Made by a program: the position numbers and the translations under genes
Part shown: in pieces, positions 27,412 through 37,001 of the stretch
How the letters are laid out: the number at the start of each line of letters is the position of its first letter
How positions within the stretch are numbered: the first letter of the stretch is position 1
Source: Cyanobium sp. Aljojuca 7A6
GTDB taxonomy: Bacteria > Cyanobacteriota > Cyanobacteriia > PCC-6307 > Cyanobiaceae
Direction of reading: 5' to 3'
Length of the DNA: 64,000 bases
Assembly: GCF_024346455.1 (NCBI RefSeq)
Contig: NZ_JAGQCY010000006.1
Coordinates: 62,001-126,000 of the forward strand
Notes under the pieces: generated by a model
Seen by the model: only the letters and a program-made list of their open reading frames with translations
Database searches by the model: none
Told to the model about the DNA's origin: nothing

Positions 27412-28773
27412 TCAGTTGGAGGACGACACGAAGTCGGGATAGGCCTCCATGCCGTGCTCGCTGATGTCGAGGCCGACCATCTCCTCCTTCTCATGCACCC
27501 GGATGCCGCCGGAGAGGGCGCCAAGGATGCTCCAGAGGAGCCAGGCCGTGACGATGGTGAACACCGCGTAGGCGAAGACACCCAGGAACTGCAGGCCGAG
27601 CTGACCGAAGCCCTTGCCAAACAGCAGGCCGGCGTCCTTGTTGAACAGACCCACGGCCAGGGTGCCCCAGATACCACCAACGCCGTGGACGGAAAAGGCG
27701 CCGACGGGGTCGTCGATGCCGATCGAGTCGACGAAGCTGACGGCATAGACGACGACGGTGCCGCCGAGGAAGCCCACCACCCAGGCGGCCCACATCGGGA
27801 AGCCGTCGCAGCCAGCTGTGACGCTCACCAGGCCGGCCAGGATGCCGTTGATGGTCATCGTGAGGTCAGGCTTGCCGGAGTGGAACTGGGAGATCAGGGT
27901 GCCGGCGATGCCGCCGCCGGCGGCGCCCAGGGTGGTGGTGACGGCGATGTAAGGAACGGTTTCGTTCATCGCCAGGACGGAACCCGGGTTGAAGCCGTAC
28001 CAGCCGAGCCAGAGGATCAGGGCGCCCAGGGTGGCCAGGGCAAGGCTGTGGCCTGGCATGGCCTGGGGCTTGGACTCGACGTACTTGCCGATGCGGGGAC
28101 CGAGGATCATGGCGCCGATCACGCCCGCCCAGGCGCCAACGGAGTGGACCAGGGTGGAGCCGGCGAAGTCGATGAAGCCGAGCTGGTTGAGCCAGCCATT
28201 GGCGTTCCACTTCCAGCTGCCCGCGATCGGGTAGATGATGCCGACCAGGATCAGGGAGAAGATCACGAACTCCTTGAACTTGATCCGCTCGGCCACCAGG
28301 CCGGAGACGATCGTGGCGGCGGTGCCGGCGAAGGCGGCCTGGAACAGGAAGTCGACGCTCGGGGTGAGCTTGCCTTCGGTCACCATTTCAGCGGTGACGG
28401 TGGGATCAAAGAACAGACCCTTGAAGTGCAGCCAGCCACCGGCGATCGAATCCCCGTACATCAGGGAATAGCCGATGAACCAGTAGGCCGTCACCGCCAG
28501 GGCGAAGACGATCAGGTTCTTGGCCAGGATGTTGACGGCGTTCTTCTGACGGCAGAGACCGGCCTCCACCATCGCGAAGCCGGCGTTCATGAAGATCACC
28601 AGGAAGGCCGCGATGGCCAACCAGAGGTTGTTGATCAGGAAAGCGGGGGTGAGCTCGGGCAGCTCGGCGGCGTGGGCGGAGAGGTTGAACACGCCCAGGC
28701 CGAACAGAGCCAGAGGCACGCAGGCGAGCCAGGTGAGCCCCTCTTGTGAGGAAAGACCACGAACCTTGCGCAT
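27412..28773 (-). CDS. amt: Ammonium transporter Amt
   Basis: 453 aa. A signal peptide (MRKVRGLSSQEGLTWLACVP through NLSAHA) precedes eleven membrane helices. Family motifs: FMNAGFAMVEAGLCRQKNAV, FAGSTLVHSVGAWAGVIGA (first pore histidine), ILWLGWYGFNPGS, and DDPVGAFSVHGVGGIWGTLAVG (second pore histidine, Amt signature). It imports ammonium. The start at 28773 is preferred over in-frame ATGs at 28926 and 28857: the longer N-terminus is polar and non-homologous, and the 28926 ATG overlaps the -10 of the proposed NtcA promoter. That gives a leader of about 140 bases. Confidence 0.95.
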   Translation of the reverse strand: MRKVRGLSSQEGLTWLACVPLALFGLGVFNLSAHAAELPELTPAFLINNLWLAIAAFLVIFMNAGFAMVEAGLCRQKNAVNILAKNLIVFALAVTAYWFIGYSLMYGDSIAGGWLHFKGLFFDPTVTAEMVTEGKLTPSVDFLFQAAFAGTAATIVSGLVAERIKFKEFVIFSLILVGIIYPIAGSWKWNANGWLNQLGFIDFAGSTLVHSVGAWAGVIGAMILGPRIGKYVESKPQAMPGHSLALATLGALILWLGWYGFNPGSVLAMNETVPYIAVTTTLGAAGGGIAGTLISQFHSGKPDLTMTINGILAGLVSVTAGCDGFPMWAAWVVGFLGGTVVVYAVSFVDSIGIDDPVGAFSVHGVGGIWGTLAVGLFNKDAGLLFGKGFGQLGLQFLGVFAYAVFTIVTAWLLWSILGALSGGIRVHEKEEMVGLDISEHGMEAYPDFVSSSN

Positions 28774-28917
28774 TAACAGTGTGGGCGCCTCAAGGAGACT
28801 GACCTCTTTGAGGCTTCTCGGTGGTCGAACCCTGGGCTGGTGACTTGAAGCGATCATGGGAACGTGGTGAAGAGAACGTTCGACTTCTGACGCCGAAGTA
28901 GGCATCAACAACGACCG

Positions 28918-28959
28918 ACTATCCATGAGGGAGACCCGTTCTAATGTCTGAACTGATAC
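28918..28959 (-). promoter_or_regulatory. Candidate NtcA-activated promoter of amt
   Basis: On the minus strand, GTATCAGTTCAGAC (28959-28946) matches the NtcA consensus GTA-N8-TAC at five of six positions. Exactly 22 bases downstream lies GATAGT (28923-28918), a plausible -10. The spacing fits the N20-24 of class II NtcA promoters. NtcA control of amt genes is established in other cyanobacteria; the site itself is read by eye. Confidence 0.55.
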
Positions 28960-29162
28960 AAAACGTGGCCGAGGGTCCGGGCTGGCTGCGACGCCCGCTG
29001 CTCCCAGCTCCTTAAAGATTGCAAAGAGTTCGCATAAATGTTCAGCGTGAACAGTGGAAAGGCGCTAGAAATGCATCAGGCAGGTCCATGTCCCCCCTTT
29101 CCGCGCACTGCGCGCCCAGAGCGGGCCCCAGCTCCAGCCTCTCCGTCTCCGCTCCTGTTTCC

Positions 29163-29357
29163 ATGGCCCATTCCGCCCTCTGCTACCGCGGTCTTCCCTA
29201 CGACCACTCCCACGACGAGCGCCCCTCAGCGGCGCCGATGGAGCACGTCTACCGCGGCCACCACTACGCCTCGCCCCTGCTGCATCAGCCTTCCCACGCC
29301 GATGAGGGGCTCGACCTCATCTACCGCGGCACCCATTACCACCCTCACCACGCCTGA
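29163..29357 (+). CDS. DUF4278 family small protein with three YRG repeats
   Basis: 64 aa beginning MAHSALCYRGLPYDHS. The tripeptide YRG followed by x-x-Y recurs three times (CYRGLPY, VYRGHHY, IYRGTHY), which is the DUF4278 signature in cyanobacteria. The protein is rich in His and Tyr and has no membrane segment. The start is chosen at the ATG giving the family N-terminus. It lies divergent from amt across about 390 bases, and its last 13 bases overlap the convergent sfsA. Function unknown. Confidence 0.8.
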   Translation: MAHSALCYRGLPYDHSHDERPSAAPMEHVYRGHHYASPLLHQPSHADEGLDLIYRGTHYHPHHA

Positions 29358-30103
29358 TCGGCAAGACCGAGAAACGCCACGTCGTTCTGCGTGAAGCCGT
29401 AGCGGCAGGGGAGCACCTCCACCCCGGCCGCCACCGCCGTGCGGAACAGCTCCCCGTAGCGGGGGTCGGCGCTGTCTCCGGGCGCGAAGCGGCTGACGTC
29501 GCTGCGGCTCAGGCAGGGCACCAGCACCGCCCGGGCCCCTGGCAGCAGGGCCGTGAGCTCCACCAGATGTTTCTGCCCCCGTTCAGTGACCGTGTCGGGA
29601 AACAGGGCCAGATCGCCGTCGCTCCAGGTGGTGTTCTTCACCTCCACATAGATGGGGCGCGCATCGGCGGCCCCCGCTGCCGGCGTCAGCAGCAGGTCGA
29701 TGCGGCTGCGGCGTCCTTCGCCGTAGGGCACCTCGGCCCGAAGGCTGCCGATCGGGCCCAGCCAGGGTTCCAGGCACCCCGCCTCGATCGTGGCCCGTAC
29801 CAGTCGGTTGGGCAGCGCCGTGTTGACCCCCACCCACACACTGCCGCCGCCATGGGCCTGCACCTCAGCCTGCTCCCAGGTCCAGGCCAGCTTGCGACTG
29901 GGTGAGGGGTCGTGGCGCAGGCGCACCCGGCCGCCCGGCCACAGCACCCCGGTCATCGGTCCGGTGTTGGGGCAGTGGGCCGTCACCGTCCGGCCATCGT
30001 CCAGCGCCACGTCGGCCAGGAAGCGCTTGTAGCGCTTCAGCAGCACCCCCTCCACCAGCGGGCCGGTGGGCAGCAGGGGCACGGCAACGGTGGCAGGGGC
30101 CAT
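29345..30103 (-). CDS. sfsA: SfsA family DNA/sugar-fermentation stimulation protein
   Basis: 252 aa. Motifs: LLKRYKRFLADVALDDG, AHCPNTGPMTGVLWPG and RKLAWTWEQ, the usual SfsA N-terminal OB-like part. They are followed by the nuclease-like core with IDLLL and YVEVKNTTW (the D, E and K of a PD-(D/E)XK site), then FPDTVTERGQKHLVEL. SfsA binds DNA non-specifically and has the residues of a restriction-endonuclease-like fold; its role is unclear. The start ATG gives a normal length. Confidence 0.93.
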   Translation of the reverse strand: MAPATVAVPLLPTGPLVEGVLLKRYKRFLADVALDDGRTVTAHCPNTGPMTGVLWPGGRVRLRHDPSPSRKLAWTWEQAEVQAHGGGSVWVGVNTALPNRLVRATIEAGCLEPWLGPIGSLRAEVPYGEGRRSRIDLLLTPAAGAADARPIYVEVKNTTWSDGDLALFPDTVTERGQKHLVELTALLPGARAVLVPCLSRSDVSRFAPGDSADPRYGELFRTAVAAGVEVLPCRYGFTQNDVAFLGLADQAW

Positions 30104-30170
30104 GGGGGTCGGGTGCCCGGGGGAGGAGGGCCATACTGCCGTGCGTCCCGATGGGCCTTGCCCAGCCGCC

Positions 30171-31775
30171 ATGGCCCGATCCCTGCGCCGGATAGCCCTG
30201 ATCGTGGGGGCGGCCACCGCCCTCAGCAAGGTGGCCGGTCTGGTGCGTCAGCAGGTGATCGCCGCCGCCTTCGGCGTGGGTGCGGCCTACGACGCCTACA
30301 ACTACGCCTACGTGCTGCCGGGCTTCCTGCTGATCCTGCTCGGCGGCATCAATGGGCCCTTCCATAGCGCCATGGTGAGCGTGCTGGCCCGGCGACCGCG
30401 CCACGAGGGCGCCCACGTGCTGGCCAGCATCAACACCCTGGTGGGGGCGGGCCTGATCGTCGTCACCTTGCTGCTGCTGGTGGCCGCCGATCCGCTCATC
30501 GAACTGGTGGGTCCCGGCCTCGACCCGGAACGCCACGCCCTGGCGGTGCTCCAGCTGCGCTGGATGGCGCCGATGGCCCTGTTCGCCGGTCTGATCGGCC
30601 TCGGATTCGGTGCCCTCAACGCCGCCGACGTGTTCTGGCTGCCCTCGGTGAGTCCGCTCCTGTCCAGCGTTGCCGTCATCGGCGGCATCGGCCTGCTCTG
30701 GTGGCAGCTGGGCAGCAGCATCACCCTGCCCGCCACGGCGGTGATCGGCGGCGTGGTGCTGGCCGCCAGCACCACGGTGGGGGCGGTCCTGCAGTGGCTG
30801 ATCCAGCTGCCGGCCCTGGCGAAGGAGGGTCTCAGCCGGCTGCAGCTTGTCTGGGACTGGCGCGATCCCGGCGTGCGGGAAGTGCTGCAGGTGATGGCTC
30901 CGGCCACCCTCTCCTCCGGCATGCTCCAGATCAATGTGTTCGTGTCGCTGTTCTTCGCCTCGGGCATGCCGGCGGCGGCGGCCGGCCTGGGGTACGCCAA
31001 CCTGCTGGTGCAGACGCCCCTGGGCCTGCTCTCCAATGTGCTGCTGGTGCCGCTGCTGCCGGTGTACGCCAGGCTCACGGCACCGGAGGACCGTCCTGAG
31101 CTGATCGGCCGCATCCGCCAGGGCCTGATGCTCTCCAACGCCACGATGCTGCCGTTGGGGGCGCTGATGGTGGCGCTGGCGGTGCCGATCGTGGCGCTCA
31201 TCTATCAGCGCGGCGCCTTCGACCGCGGCGCCGCCGACCTGGTGGGCCAGCTGCTGATGGCCTACGGGGTCGGCATGCCGGCCTACCTGGGCCGGGACGT
31301 GCTGGTGCGCGTGTTCTACGCCCTTGGTGACGGCAACACCCCGTTCCGCTGGTCCCTGGCCGGGATCGGCCTCAACGCCCTGTTCTGCTGGGCGTTCACC
31401 GGCGGCCCCACCCCTGCCTGGGGGAACCAGCTGCCGATGCTGAACGCCGGCGCCGCCGGCCTGGTGCTGGCCACCGTGGCGGTGAATCTGATCACCTGCA
31501 CCGGGCTGCTGCTGGCCCTGAGCCAGCGGCTGGGGGGCCTGCCCCTGCGGCTCTGGGCCGCCGACAGCGGCAAGCTGCTGCTGGCCGCGGTGGCTGGAGG
31601 AGCGGCCTGCTGGTGGCTCTCCGTGCAGGTGGCCTGGCCCCCGGGCCTGGGGGGGCTGTTCCTGCAGAACGTGCTCTGCGGCGGCCTGGCCGTGGGCCTT
31701 TACGGACTGCTGACGACCCTCGCAGGCGTGCCGGAGGCCCGCCAGTTGCTGCAGCTGGTGCGCCGCCGCTCCTGA
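30171..31775 (+). CDS. murJ: Lipid II flippase MurJ (MviN family)
   Basis: 534 aa with about 14 hydrophobic segments. N-terminal signature: LSKVAGLVRQQVIAAAFG, then AAYDAYNYAYVLPGFLL and GGINGPFHSAMV. Middle: LVQTPLGLLSNVLLVPLLPVYARL. Later: ALIYQRGAFDRGAADL and PAYLGRDVLVRVFYALGDGNTPF. These are MurJ/MviN family hallmarks. It moves undecaprenyl-PP-linked peptidoglycan precursor across the inner membrane. The start is the ATG giving the basic MARSLRR before the first helix. Confidence 0.94.
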   Translation: MARSLRRIALIVGAATALSKVAGLVRQQVIAAAFGVGAAYDAYNYAYVLPGFLLILLGGINGPFHSAMVSVLARRPRHEGAHVLASINTLVGAGLIVVTLLLLVAADPLIELVGPGLDPERHALAVLQLRWMAPMALFAGLIGLGFGALNAADVFWLPSVSPLLSSVAVIGGIGLLWWQLGSSITLPATAVIGGVVLAASTTVGAVLQWLIQLPALAKEGLSRLQLVWDWRDPGVREVLQVMAPATLSSGMLQINVFVSLFFASGMPAAAAGLGYANLLVQTPLGLLSNVLLVPLLPVYARLTAPEDRPELIGRIRQGLMLSNATMLPLGALMVALAVPIVALIYQRGAFDRGAADLVGQLLMAYGVGMPAYLGRDVLVRVFYALGDGNTPFRWSLAGIGLNALFCWAFTGGPTPAWGNQLPMLNAGAAGLVLATVAVNLITCTGLLLALSQRLGGLPLRLWAADSGKLLLAAVAGGAACWWLSVQVAWPPGLGGLFLQNVLCGGLAVGLYGLLTTLAGVPEARQLLQLVRRRS

Positions 31776-31781
31776 GGGGCC

Positions 31782-32039
31782 CTACGTGAGCTTCACCTGG
31801 CGGTCCTCGCGGACCTGGACGGGAATCTCCAGATGGGAGCGGCCGATCATCTTCGGGCCGTCGATCGAGACGATCCTGGCTTCGATGCCGAAATCCCGGA
31901 AAGCCGTCTCCAGTTCCTGGATCAGGGCCTTCTCCACCTGGGCCTCCGCATCGACCACCTTGCCGATCAGACGCCCGCCGAGCCTGCCGATGCGCTGCCG
32001 CACCACGTCGCGGGCATTGGTGACTTCGATGACCAGCAC
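31782..32039 (-). CDS. Conserved small protein of unknown function
   Basis: 85 aa, with no membrane segment or cysteine. It is rich in alternating hydrophobic and charged residues: VRQRIGRLGGRLIGKVVDAE, then VEKALIQELETAF and GIEARIVSIDG, ending IPVQVREDRQV. The composition and a single alpha-beta-rich fold suggest a real small soluble protein, and similar small genes next to murJ occur in picocyanobacteria as I recall it. It is convergent with murJ, six bases apart. No function can be given. Confidence 0.65.
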   Translation of the reverse strand: MLVIEVTNARDVVRQRIGRLGGRLIGKVVDAEAQVEKALIQELETAFRDFGIEARIVSIDGPKMIGRSHLEIPVQVREDRQVKLT

Positions 32040-32095
32040 GACCCGCCTGCGTGGGGCGTCACCTTATCGGCAGACAGGCCTTCCAGCAGTGGATG

Positions 32096-32383
32096 TCAGC
32101 AAAAGGGTTGCAGCACGTCTTCGAGATCCCTCAACTGGCCGGCGGGCACCAGTCGCGCCAGGGGCAGGCGCGTTGCCCCGCCGCCGATCGGCACCTGTAC
32201 CGCCTCGAGGGCCTGGCGGGCACAGACCTCGGCGCCCTGGTCGAGCCGGGCGGCACATTCGATCGCCAGGGTCTGGGCCAGGCCCGCATCGCCCAGATAC
32301 AGATGCCAGCCGGCCACCTGCACGTACAGCCGATCGGCGATCGCCCGGCTGAGTTCCTCGAGGTCGGCGGCGGCAATCGTCAT
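32096..32383 (-). CDS. DUF3181 family protein
   Basis: 95 aa. LEELSRAIADRLYVQVAGWHLYLGDAGLA followed by a second half ending LRDLEDVLQPF matches the cyanobacterial DUF3181 family in length and pattern (N-terminal helix with 'i-a-d-x-l-Y-v-d-v-a-k-W-h-L-Y-L-g-d'). The start codon overlaps the stop of the upstream two-helix membrane gene in an ATGA, so the two are coupled. Function unknown. Confidence 0.78.
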   Translation of the reverse strand: MTIAAADLEELSRAIADRLYVQVAGWHLYLGDAGLAQTLAIECAARLDQGAEVCARQALEAVQVPIGGGATRLPLARLVPAGQLRDLEDVLQPFC

Positions 32384-32619
32384 GGCTGGGGTTGGGGGCG
32401 TTGCAGCACCACCACGCTGCCATGGAGCAACAGCAGCCCGGCCCAGCCGACCGTGAGCCATCCCAGGTGGGACCAGGGGTGGCGCATCCCCTGGACGAAC
32501 CAGAGGCCGCTGTTCACGGCGGCGAACAGGGCGGCGTGGAGCGTGAGATTCACGATCCGCGCGAAATGTCGATAAGTGGGATCGTCGGGATCAGCAGGCC
32601 CGTACCAGCGAATCGGCAT
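32380..32619 (-). CDS. Small 2TM membrane protein
   Basis: 79 aa. After a polar start [20 protein letters not shown] there are two hydrophobic helices: [20 protein letters not shown], and [20 protein letters not shown], joined by QGMRHPWSH. This is the 2TM-domain pattern (f-x-x-H-l-x-x-y-x-x-v-N-x-x-L and W-P-x-x-W/g-w). The start is the second ATG; the first would add 30 arginine/proline-rich residues. It is the first gene of a two-gene unit with DUF3181. Role unknown. Confidence 0.7.
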   Translation of the reverse strand: MPIRWYGPADPDDPTYRHFARIVNLTLHAALFAAVNSGLWFVQGMRHPWSHLGWLTVGWAGLLLLHGSVVVLQRPQPQP

Positions 32620-32735
32620 GGTGGGAAAGTCCGCCGCAGGCGGTGGTGGCGCTCTGGAGCGGACCCTATCGGGGCGGGGGTGGCAGGGGCGTTGTTGACG
32701 GATCGGCACCCCATGGGGTGAGAATGACCTGGCAG

Positions 32736-32809
32736 GCGCTTGTAGCTCAGCGGATTAGAGCATCTGACTACGGATCAGAGGGTCGGGAGTTCGAATCTCT
32801 CCAGGCGCG
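32736..32809 (+). tRNA. tRNA-Arg (ACG anticodon)
   Basis: A 74-base cloverleaf. The acceptor GCGCTTG pairs with CAGGCGC (one T-G pair), discriminator G. D arm AGCTC...GAGC. The anticodon stem TCTGA/TCAGA holds loop CTACGGA with ACG at 32770-32772. T arm GGGAG-TTCGAAT-CTCTC. A34 would be deaminated to inosine to read CGN codons. CCA is not encoded. An intrinsic terminator follows 12 bases later. Confidence 0.95.
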
Positions 32810-32820
32810 TTCCCTTTCAC

Positions 32821-32845
32821 ACCGCCCTCCGGGGCGGTTTTTTTT
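32821..32845 (+). terminator. Rho-independent terminator after tRNA-Arg
   Basis: ACCGCCC (32821-32827) pairs with GGGCGGT (32832-32838) around a TCCG tetraloop, followed by an eight-base T run. It lies between the tRNA and glyA and so separates their transcription. Confidence 0.93.
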
Positions 32846-32927
32846 GGCCACGGGCCGGGGGCCCGCGCCCGGGGCCCGGTCAGCCCAGCGCCTTTTGCCT
32901 ACGATCAGTCCCAGACTCAGTAGCCCC

Positions 32928-34232
32928 ATGGCGGACCGAATGGATCACGGCATTGCCCCTGCGCCCATTGACAGCCCCCTGGCCAGCGGCGATCCGGCGA
33001 TCGCCGCCCTCATCGAGAAGGAGCTGCGGCGCCAGCAGACCCATCTGGAGCTGATCGCCAGCGAGAACTTCGCTTCCCGGGCCGTGATGGAGGCCCAGGG
33101 CTCCGTGCTCACCAACAAGTACGCCGAAGGCCTGCCCCACAAGCGCTACTACGGCGGCTGCGAGCACGTCGACATCATCGAGGAGCTGGCGATCGCGCGG
33201 GCCAAGCAGCTGTTCGGTGCCGCCTGGGCCAACGTCCAGCCCCACAGCGGCGCCCAGGCCAACTTCGCTGTCTTCCTGGCCCTGCTCGAGCCCGGCGACA
33301 CGATCCTGGGCATGGATCTCTCCCACGGCGGCCACCTCACCCACGGTTCCCCAGTGAACGTTTCGGGCAAGTGGTTCAAGGCCGTCCACTACGGCGTCGA
33401 CCCCGAAACCCATCAGCTCAACTTCGACACCATCCGCCAGCTGGCCCTGGAGCACCGGCCGAAGCTGATCATCTGCGGCTATTCCGCCTACCCCCGCACG
33501 ATCGATTTCGCCGCCTTCCGCGCCATCGCCGACGAGGTGGGCGCCTACCTGCTGGCCGACATGGCCCACATCGCCGGCCTGGTGGCCTCCGGGGTGCACC
33601 CCAGCCCCCTGCCCCACTGCCATGTGGTCACCACCACCACCCACAAGACCCTGCGGGGCCCCCGGGGTGGCCTGATTCTCTGCAACGACGCCGACTTCGG
33701 CCGCCAGTTCGACAAGGCTGTCTTCCCCGGCTCCCAGGGTGGCCCCCTGGAGCACGTGATCGCTGCCAAGGCCGTGGCCTTCGGGGAAGCGCTGCAGCCG
33801 AGCTTCCGCAGCTACAGCCAGCAGGTGGTGCGCAACGCCCAGGCCCTGGCCGAGCGGATCCAGGAGCGGGGCATCGCCGTGGTCTCCGGCGGCACCGACA
33901 ACCATCTGGTGCTGCTCGACCTGCGCTCCATCGGCCTCACCGGCAAGCTGGCCGACCGCCTGGTGAGCGATGTCAACATCACCGCCAACAAGAACACGGT
34001 GCCCTTCGATCCGGAGTCCCCCTTCGTGACCAGTGGCCTGCGCCTGGGCAGCGCCGCGCTCACCACCCGCAGCTTCGATGCCGAGGCCTTCCGTGAGGTG
34101 GCCGATGTCATCGCCGATCGCTTGCTGCATCAGGACGATGCTGCCGTCGAGCTCCGCTGCCGGGAACGGGTGGCTTCCCTTTGCGGGCGCTTCCCCCTCT
34201 ACGGGCGCCAACGTGAGCTCCAGCACGCCTGA
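32928..34232 (+). CDS. glyA: Serine hydroxymethyltransferase
   Basis: 434 aa. Motifs: [70 protein letters not shown] and the PLP-lysine segment [17 protein letters not shown]. It interconverts serine and glycine with tetrahydrofolate, supplying one-carbon units (and closing part of the photorespiratory loop in cyanobacteria). The start ATG begins MADRMDHG; it follows the terminator of tRNA-Arg by about 80 bases, which should hold its promoter. Confidence 0.97.
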   Translation: MADRMDHGIAPAPIDSPLASGDPAIAALIEKELRRQQTHLELIASENFASRAVMEAQGSVLTNKYAEGLPHKRYYGGCEHVDIIEELAIARAKQLFGAAWANVQPHSGAQANFAVFLALLEPGDTILGMDLSHGGHLTHGSPVNVSGKWFKAVHYGVDPETHQLNFDTIRQLALEHRPKLIICGYSAYPRTIDFAAFRAIADEVGAYLLADMAHIAGLVASGVHPSPLPHCHVVTTTTHKTLRGPRGGLILCNDADFGRQFDKAVFPGSQGGPLEHVIAAKAVAFGEALQPSFRSYSQQVVRNAQALAERIQERGIAVVSGGTDNHLVLLDLRSIGLTGKLADRLVSDVNITANKNTVPFDPESPFVTSGLRLGSAALTTRSFDAEAFREVADVIADRLLHQDDAAVELRCRERVASLCGRFPLYGRQRELQHA

Positions 34233-34290
34233 CGGACCCGTTCGCCCGTAACGTGGCGCCTACAGGTCCGCTGCTTTCCGGCCCGCCGTT

Positions 34291-35373
34291 GTGACCCTCG
34301 CCTACAGCCCCAACGCGGCGGCCTTGATCACGGCCACGGCGGCGGCCCTGCTCACGGCGCTGATCGTGCCGGTGGTGAGGGGGCTCGGCCTGCGCTGGGG
34401 GCTGGTCGATCCGCCCGATGAACGCAAACAGCACACCCTGCCCATGGTGCGGCTCGGTGGCATGGGCATCGTGGCCGGCTTCAGTCTTTCGCTGGCCTGC
34501 ACCTGGGCCTTCGGCGGCTTCGCCGAGCTGCCGCCGGACAAGGACCAGCTCATCTGGACCACCCTGGCGGGGGCCCTCTGCTACTTCGTCATCGGCCTGG
34601 CCGATGACCTGTTCGCCCTGCCCCCCCTGCCCCGCCTGGCCGGCCAGGTGCTGGTGGCTGCGGCGGTGTGGAACCAGGGCGTGCGCATCGGCAGCATCGA
34701 CCTGCCGTTTGGCCTGGGGGACTCCATCTCCTCGCTGCCCTTGCCGGAGGGGCTGAGCCTGCTGGCGACGGTGGTCTGGCTGGTGGGGATCACCAACGCG
34801 ATCAACTGGCTCGATGGCCTGGATGGGCTGGCGGCCGGGGTGAGCGGCATTGCGGCCGTGGGGTTGCTCTCGGTGAGCTTCAGCCTCAGCCAGCCCGCCG
34901 CCGGCCTGCTGGCGGCGGCCCTGGCCGGCAGCTGTCTGGGGTTCCTGCGCCACAACTTCAACCCCGCCCGCATCTTCATGGGGGATGGCGGCTCCTACTT
35001 CCTCGGCTTCGCCCTGGCGGCGATCAGCATCGTCGGGCCGGCCAAGCGGCTCACAAGCGTCAGCCTGTTGCTGCCCCTGTTGATCCTGTCCCTGCCCCTG
35101 GCCGACATGTCAGCGGTGATCATGGGCCGCCTCAAGGCCGGTCGCTCGCCCTTCTATCCCGATCGCCGTCACCTGCACCACCGGCTGCTGCGGGCCGGCT
35201 TCAGCCATCGCCGCACCGTGGTGGTCATCTATGCCTTCACCCAGTGGCTGGCGTCCATCGCCCTGGTGCTGGCCAATGCCGAGATGCGTTTCCTCTGGCT
35301 GGCCCTGGCCACGGCGGTGCTGATCGCGGTGCTCGTGGTCTGCCGCCGGCAGATGCAGCAGGAGGCCAAGTGA
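34291..35373 (+). CDS. WecA/MraY-like undecaprenyl-phosphate sugar-phosphate transferase
   Basis: 360 aa polytopic membrane protein starting at GTG. Family motifs: [21 protein letters not shown] (first cytoplasmic loop), [15 protein letters not shown] (the DDxx/D metal site), [20 protein letters not shown] (N-x-x-D-G-x-D-G), [18 protein letters not shown] (G-D-G-G-S), and [13 protein letters not shown], the HIHH-like motif typical of WecA-type GlcNAc-1-P transferases rather than MraY. It starts lipid-linked surface polysaccharide assembly on the inner membrane. The stop overlaps the cinA GTG start by four bases. Confidence 0.92.
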   Translation: MTLAYSPNAAALITATAAALLTALIVPVVRGLGLRWGLVDPPDERKQHTLPMVRLGGMGIVAGFSLSLACTWAFGGFAELPPDKDQLIWTTLAGALCYFVIGLADDLFALPPLPRLAGQVLVAAAVWNQGVRIGSIDLPFGLGDSISSLPLPEGLSLLATVVWLVGITNAINWLDGLDGLAAGVSGIAAVGLLSVSFSLSQPAAGLLAAALAGSCLGFLRHNFNPARIFMGDGGSYFLGFALAAISIVGPAKRLTSVSLLLPLLILSLPLADMSAVIMGRLKAGRSPFYPDRRHLHHRLLRAGFSHRRTVVVIYAFTQWLASIALVLANAEMRFLWLALATAVLIAVLVVCRRQMQQEAK

Positions 35374-36644
35374 ACGGGTCCCCCGGCAACCCCGGGGTGG
35401 AGGTGCTCTGCATCGGCACTGAGCTTCTCCTGGGCAACATTGTCAACGGCAATGCCCGCTGGCTCGCCGAACAGCTGGCGGCCCTCGGGGTGGTGCACCA
35501 CCGCCAGCAGGTGGTGGGCGACAACCGGGAACGGCTGATCGAAGCGGTGCGCCAGGCCTCGGGCCGCTGCCGGGTGCTGATCACCACCGGCGGCCTGGGC
35601 CCCACCCCCGACGACCTCACCACCGAAGCGATCGCGGCGGCCTTCGGCGCCGATTTGGTGGAGCACGGCGAGATCTGGGCGGCGATCCAGGCCCGGATCA
35701 CGGCCCGGGGCCGCAGCGTCGCCGCCAGCAACCGCAAGCAGGCCCTGTTGCCGCGCGGTGCCGCTGTGCTTCCCAACCCCACCGGCACCGCGCCCGGGAT
35801 GATCTGGACGCCGGTGCCGGGGTTCACCGTGCTCACCTTCCCCGGGGTGCCCAGCGAACTGCGGGCCATGTGGGAGGCCACGGCGGCGCCCTGGCTGCAA
35901 CAGGCGGGCCTGGCGGGCGGGGTGTTCGCCAGCCGCATGCTGCGCTTCTGGGGCGTGGCCGAATCCGACCTGGCGGAGCGGGTGCAGGACCTGCTGGCGC
36001 TGGAGAACCCCACCGTGGCGCCCTATGCCGGCGCGGGGGAGGTGAAGCTGCGCGTCACGGCCAGGGCCGCCGATGGGGCCGCTGCCGCCGCGTTGCTGGC
36101 CCCGGTGGAGGCGGAACTGCGCCGCCGCGCCGGGGCCAGCTGTTTCGGCGCCGACGGCGACAGCCTCGCCTCGGTGGTGTTGGCGGAGTTGCGGCGCCGC
36201 GGCCAGACCCTGGCGGTGGCGGAGTCGTGCACCGGAGGCGGCCTCGGTGCGGCCCTGGTGGCGGTGCCGGGGGCCTCAGAGGTGTTTCTCGGTGGGGTGA
36301 TCGCCTACGCCAACGCCGTGAAGCAGGACCTGCTGGGGGTGCCGGCCGCGCTGCTTGACGCGCATGGAGCCGTGAGCGACCCGGTGGCCGAGGCCATGGC
36401 GGCAGGGGCACGGCGCCTGACGGGGGCGACATGGGCCGTCGCTGTAACGGGCATCGCCGGGCCCGGGGGGGGCACCGAAGAGAAGCCCCTGGGGCTGGTG
36501 CACATCGCCATCGCCGGCCCCGATGGCTGCCGCAGCGAGGCAGTGCGCTTCGGCCGTGGCCGCGAGCGGACCTGGATCCAGACGCTCACGGTGGGGGAAA
36601 GTCTGAACCGCTTGCGGTTACGGCTGAACATTGCGGCCATCTGA
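35370..36644 (+). CDS. cinA: CinA-like protein (NMN deamidase / competence-damage family)
   Basis: 424 aa. The N-terminal MoCF-like domain has [21 protein letters not shown] and [20 protein letters not shown]; it also has the family NPTGTAPGM and FPGVPSEL. The C-terminal CinA domain has [39 protein letters not shown] and [17 protein letters not shown], the nicotinamide-nucleotide amidase site. It recycles NMN to NaMN and possibly hydrolyses ADP-ribose. The start is a GTG overlapping the upstream TGA (GTGA), indicating coupling to the WecA-like gene. Confidence 0.93.
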   Translation: MNGSPGNPGVEVLCIGTELLLGNIVNGNARWLAEQLAALGVVHHRQQVVGDNRERLIEAVRQASGRCRVLITTGGLGPTPDDLTTEAIAAAFGADLVEHGEIWAAIQARITARGRSVAASNRKQALLPRGAAVLPNPTGTAPGMIWTPVPGFTVLTFPGVPSELRAMWEATAAPWLQQAGLAGGVFASRMLRFWGVAESDLAERVQDLLALENPTVAPYAGAGEVKLRVTARAADGAAAAALLAPVEAELRRRAGASCFGADGDSLASVVLAELRRRGQTLAVAESCTGGGLGAALVAVPGASEVFLGGVIAYANAVKQDLLGVPAALLDAHGAVSDPVAEAMAAGARRLTGATWAVAVTGIAGPGGGTEEKPLGLVHIAIAGPDGCRSEAVRFGRGRERTWIQTLTVGESLNRLRLRLNIAAI

Positions 36645-37001
36645 TCGGGCGCCATCGGAACATCTGCTGCCCCGGCCGCCAACGATCACGAATCCTGTGG
36701 CATGGACTTTTCCCCCCTGCCTGCCACTTTTCCCCCGAAAGGCGGGGGGTTTTCCACAGGCCGCAGGAGCCTGGTGGTAGCTGCCGGAGGGGTCCTCGCG
36801 GCTTGTTGCGGGAAAGGGCTTCCCCCCTTGACCGGACGCATCCCCGCAGGCAGTTCCGATCGCCGGCTCCGACCGGTGGCCGGGAAACCGCCCCCCGCCG
36901 TGATTCTCAGCGGCGGTCCCTTGGGACCGGTCCGGTGGGGCCCGCTTTGACGCCGGGGTGAGCCCCATGGCCTGATGGGGGGGACCGATGACCAGCGCCG
37001 C
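36645..37001. other. 357-base intergenic region before DUF2811-leuCD
   Basis: No credible gene is seen; short open frames here are proline/glycine-rich and lack family character. It contains a terminator-like hairpin at 36732-36753 and a perfect inverted repeat GGTCCC-TT-GGGACC at 36915-36928. The promoter of the DUF2811-leuC-leuD operon should lie in the 3' part. No run of leucine codons suggestive of attenuation was found. Confidence 0.5.
36732..36753 (+). terminator. Possible terminator downstream of cinA
   Basis: CCCCCG (36732-36737) and CGGGGG (36743-36748) form a six-pair stem with loop AAAGG, followed by a short GTTTT. The T run is weak (four) and the hairpin lies about 90 bases after the cinA stop, so efficiency is doubtful. 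Confidence 0.45.

Noticed and set aside
28774-28926. Longer Amt N-terminus from the ATG at 28926
   Set aside because: The extra 51 residues are polar and unlike Amt signal peptides, and the ATG overlaps the proposed -10 box.
36702-36950. Open frame between cinA and the DUF2811 gene
   Set aside because: Pro/Gly-rich, overlaps a terminator-like hairpin, no homologous feel; treated as intergenic.
36645-37001. Possible riboswitch or leucine attenuator ahead of leuCD
   Set aside because: No recognisable riboswitch core and no leucine-codon run; only generic inverted repeats.
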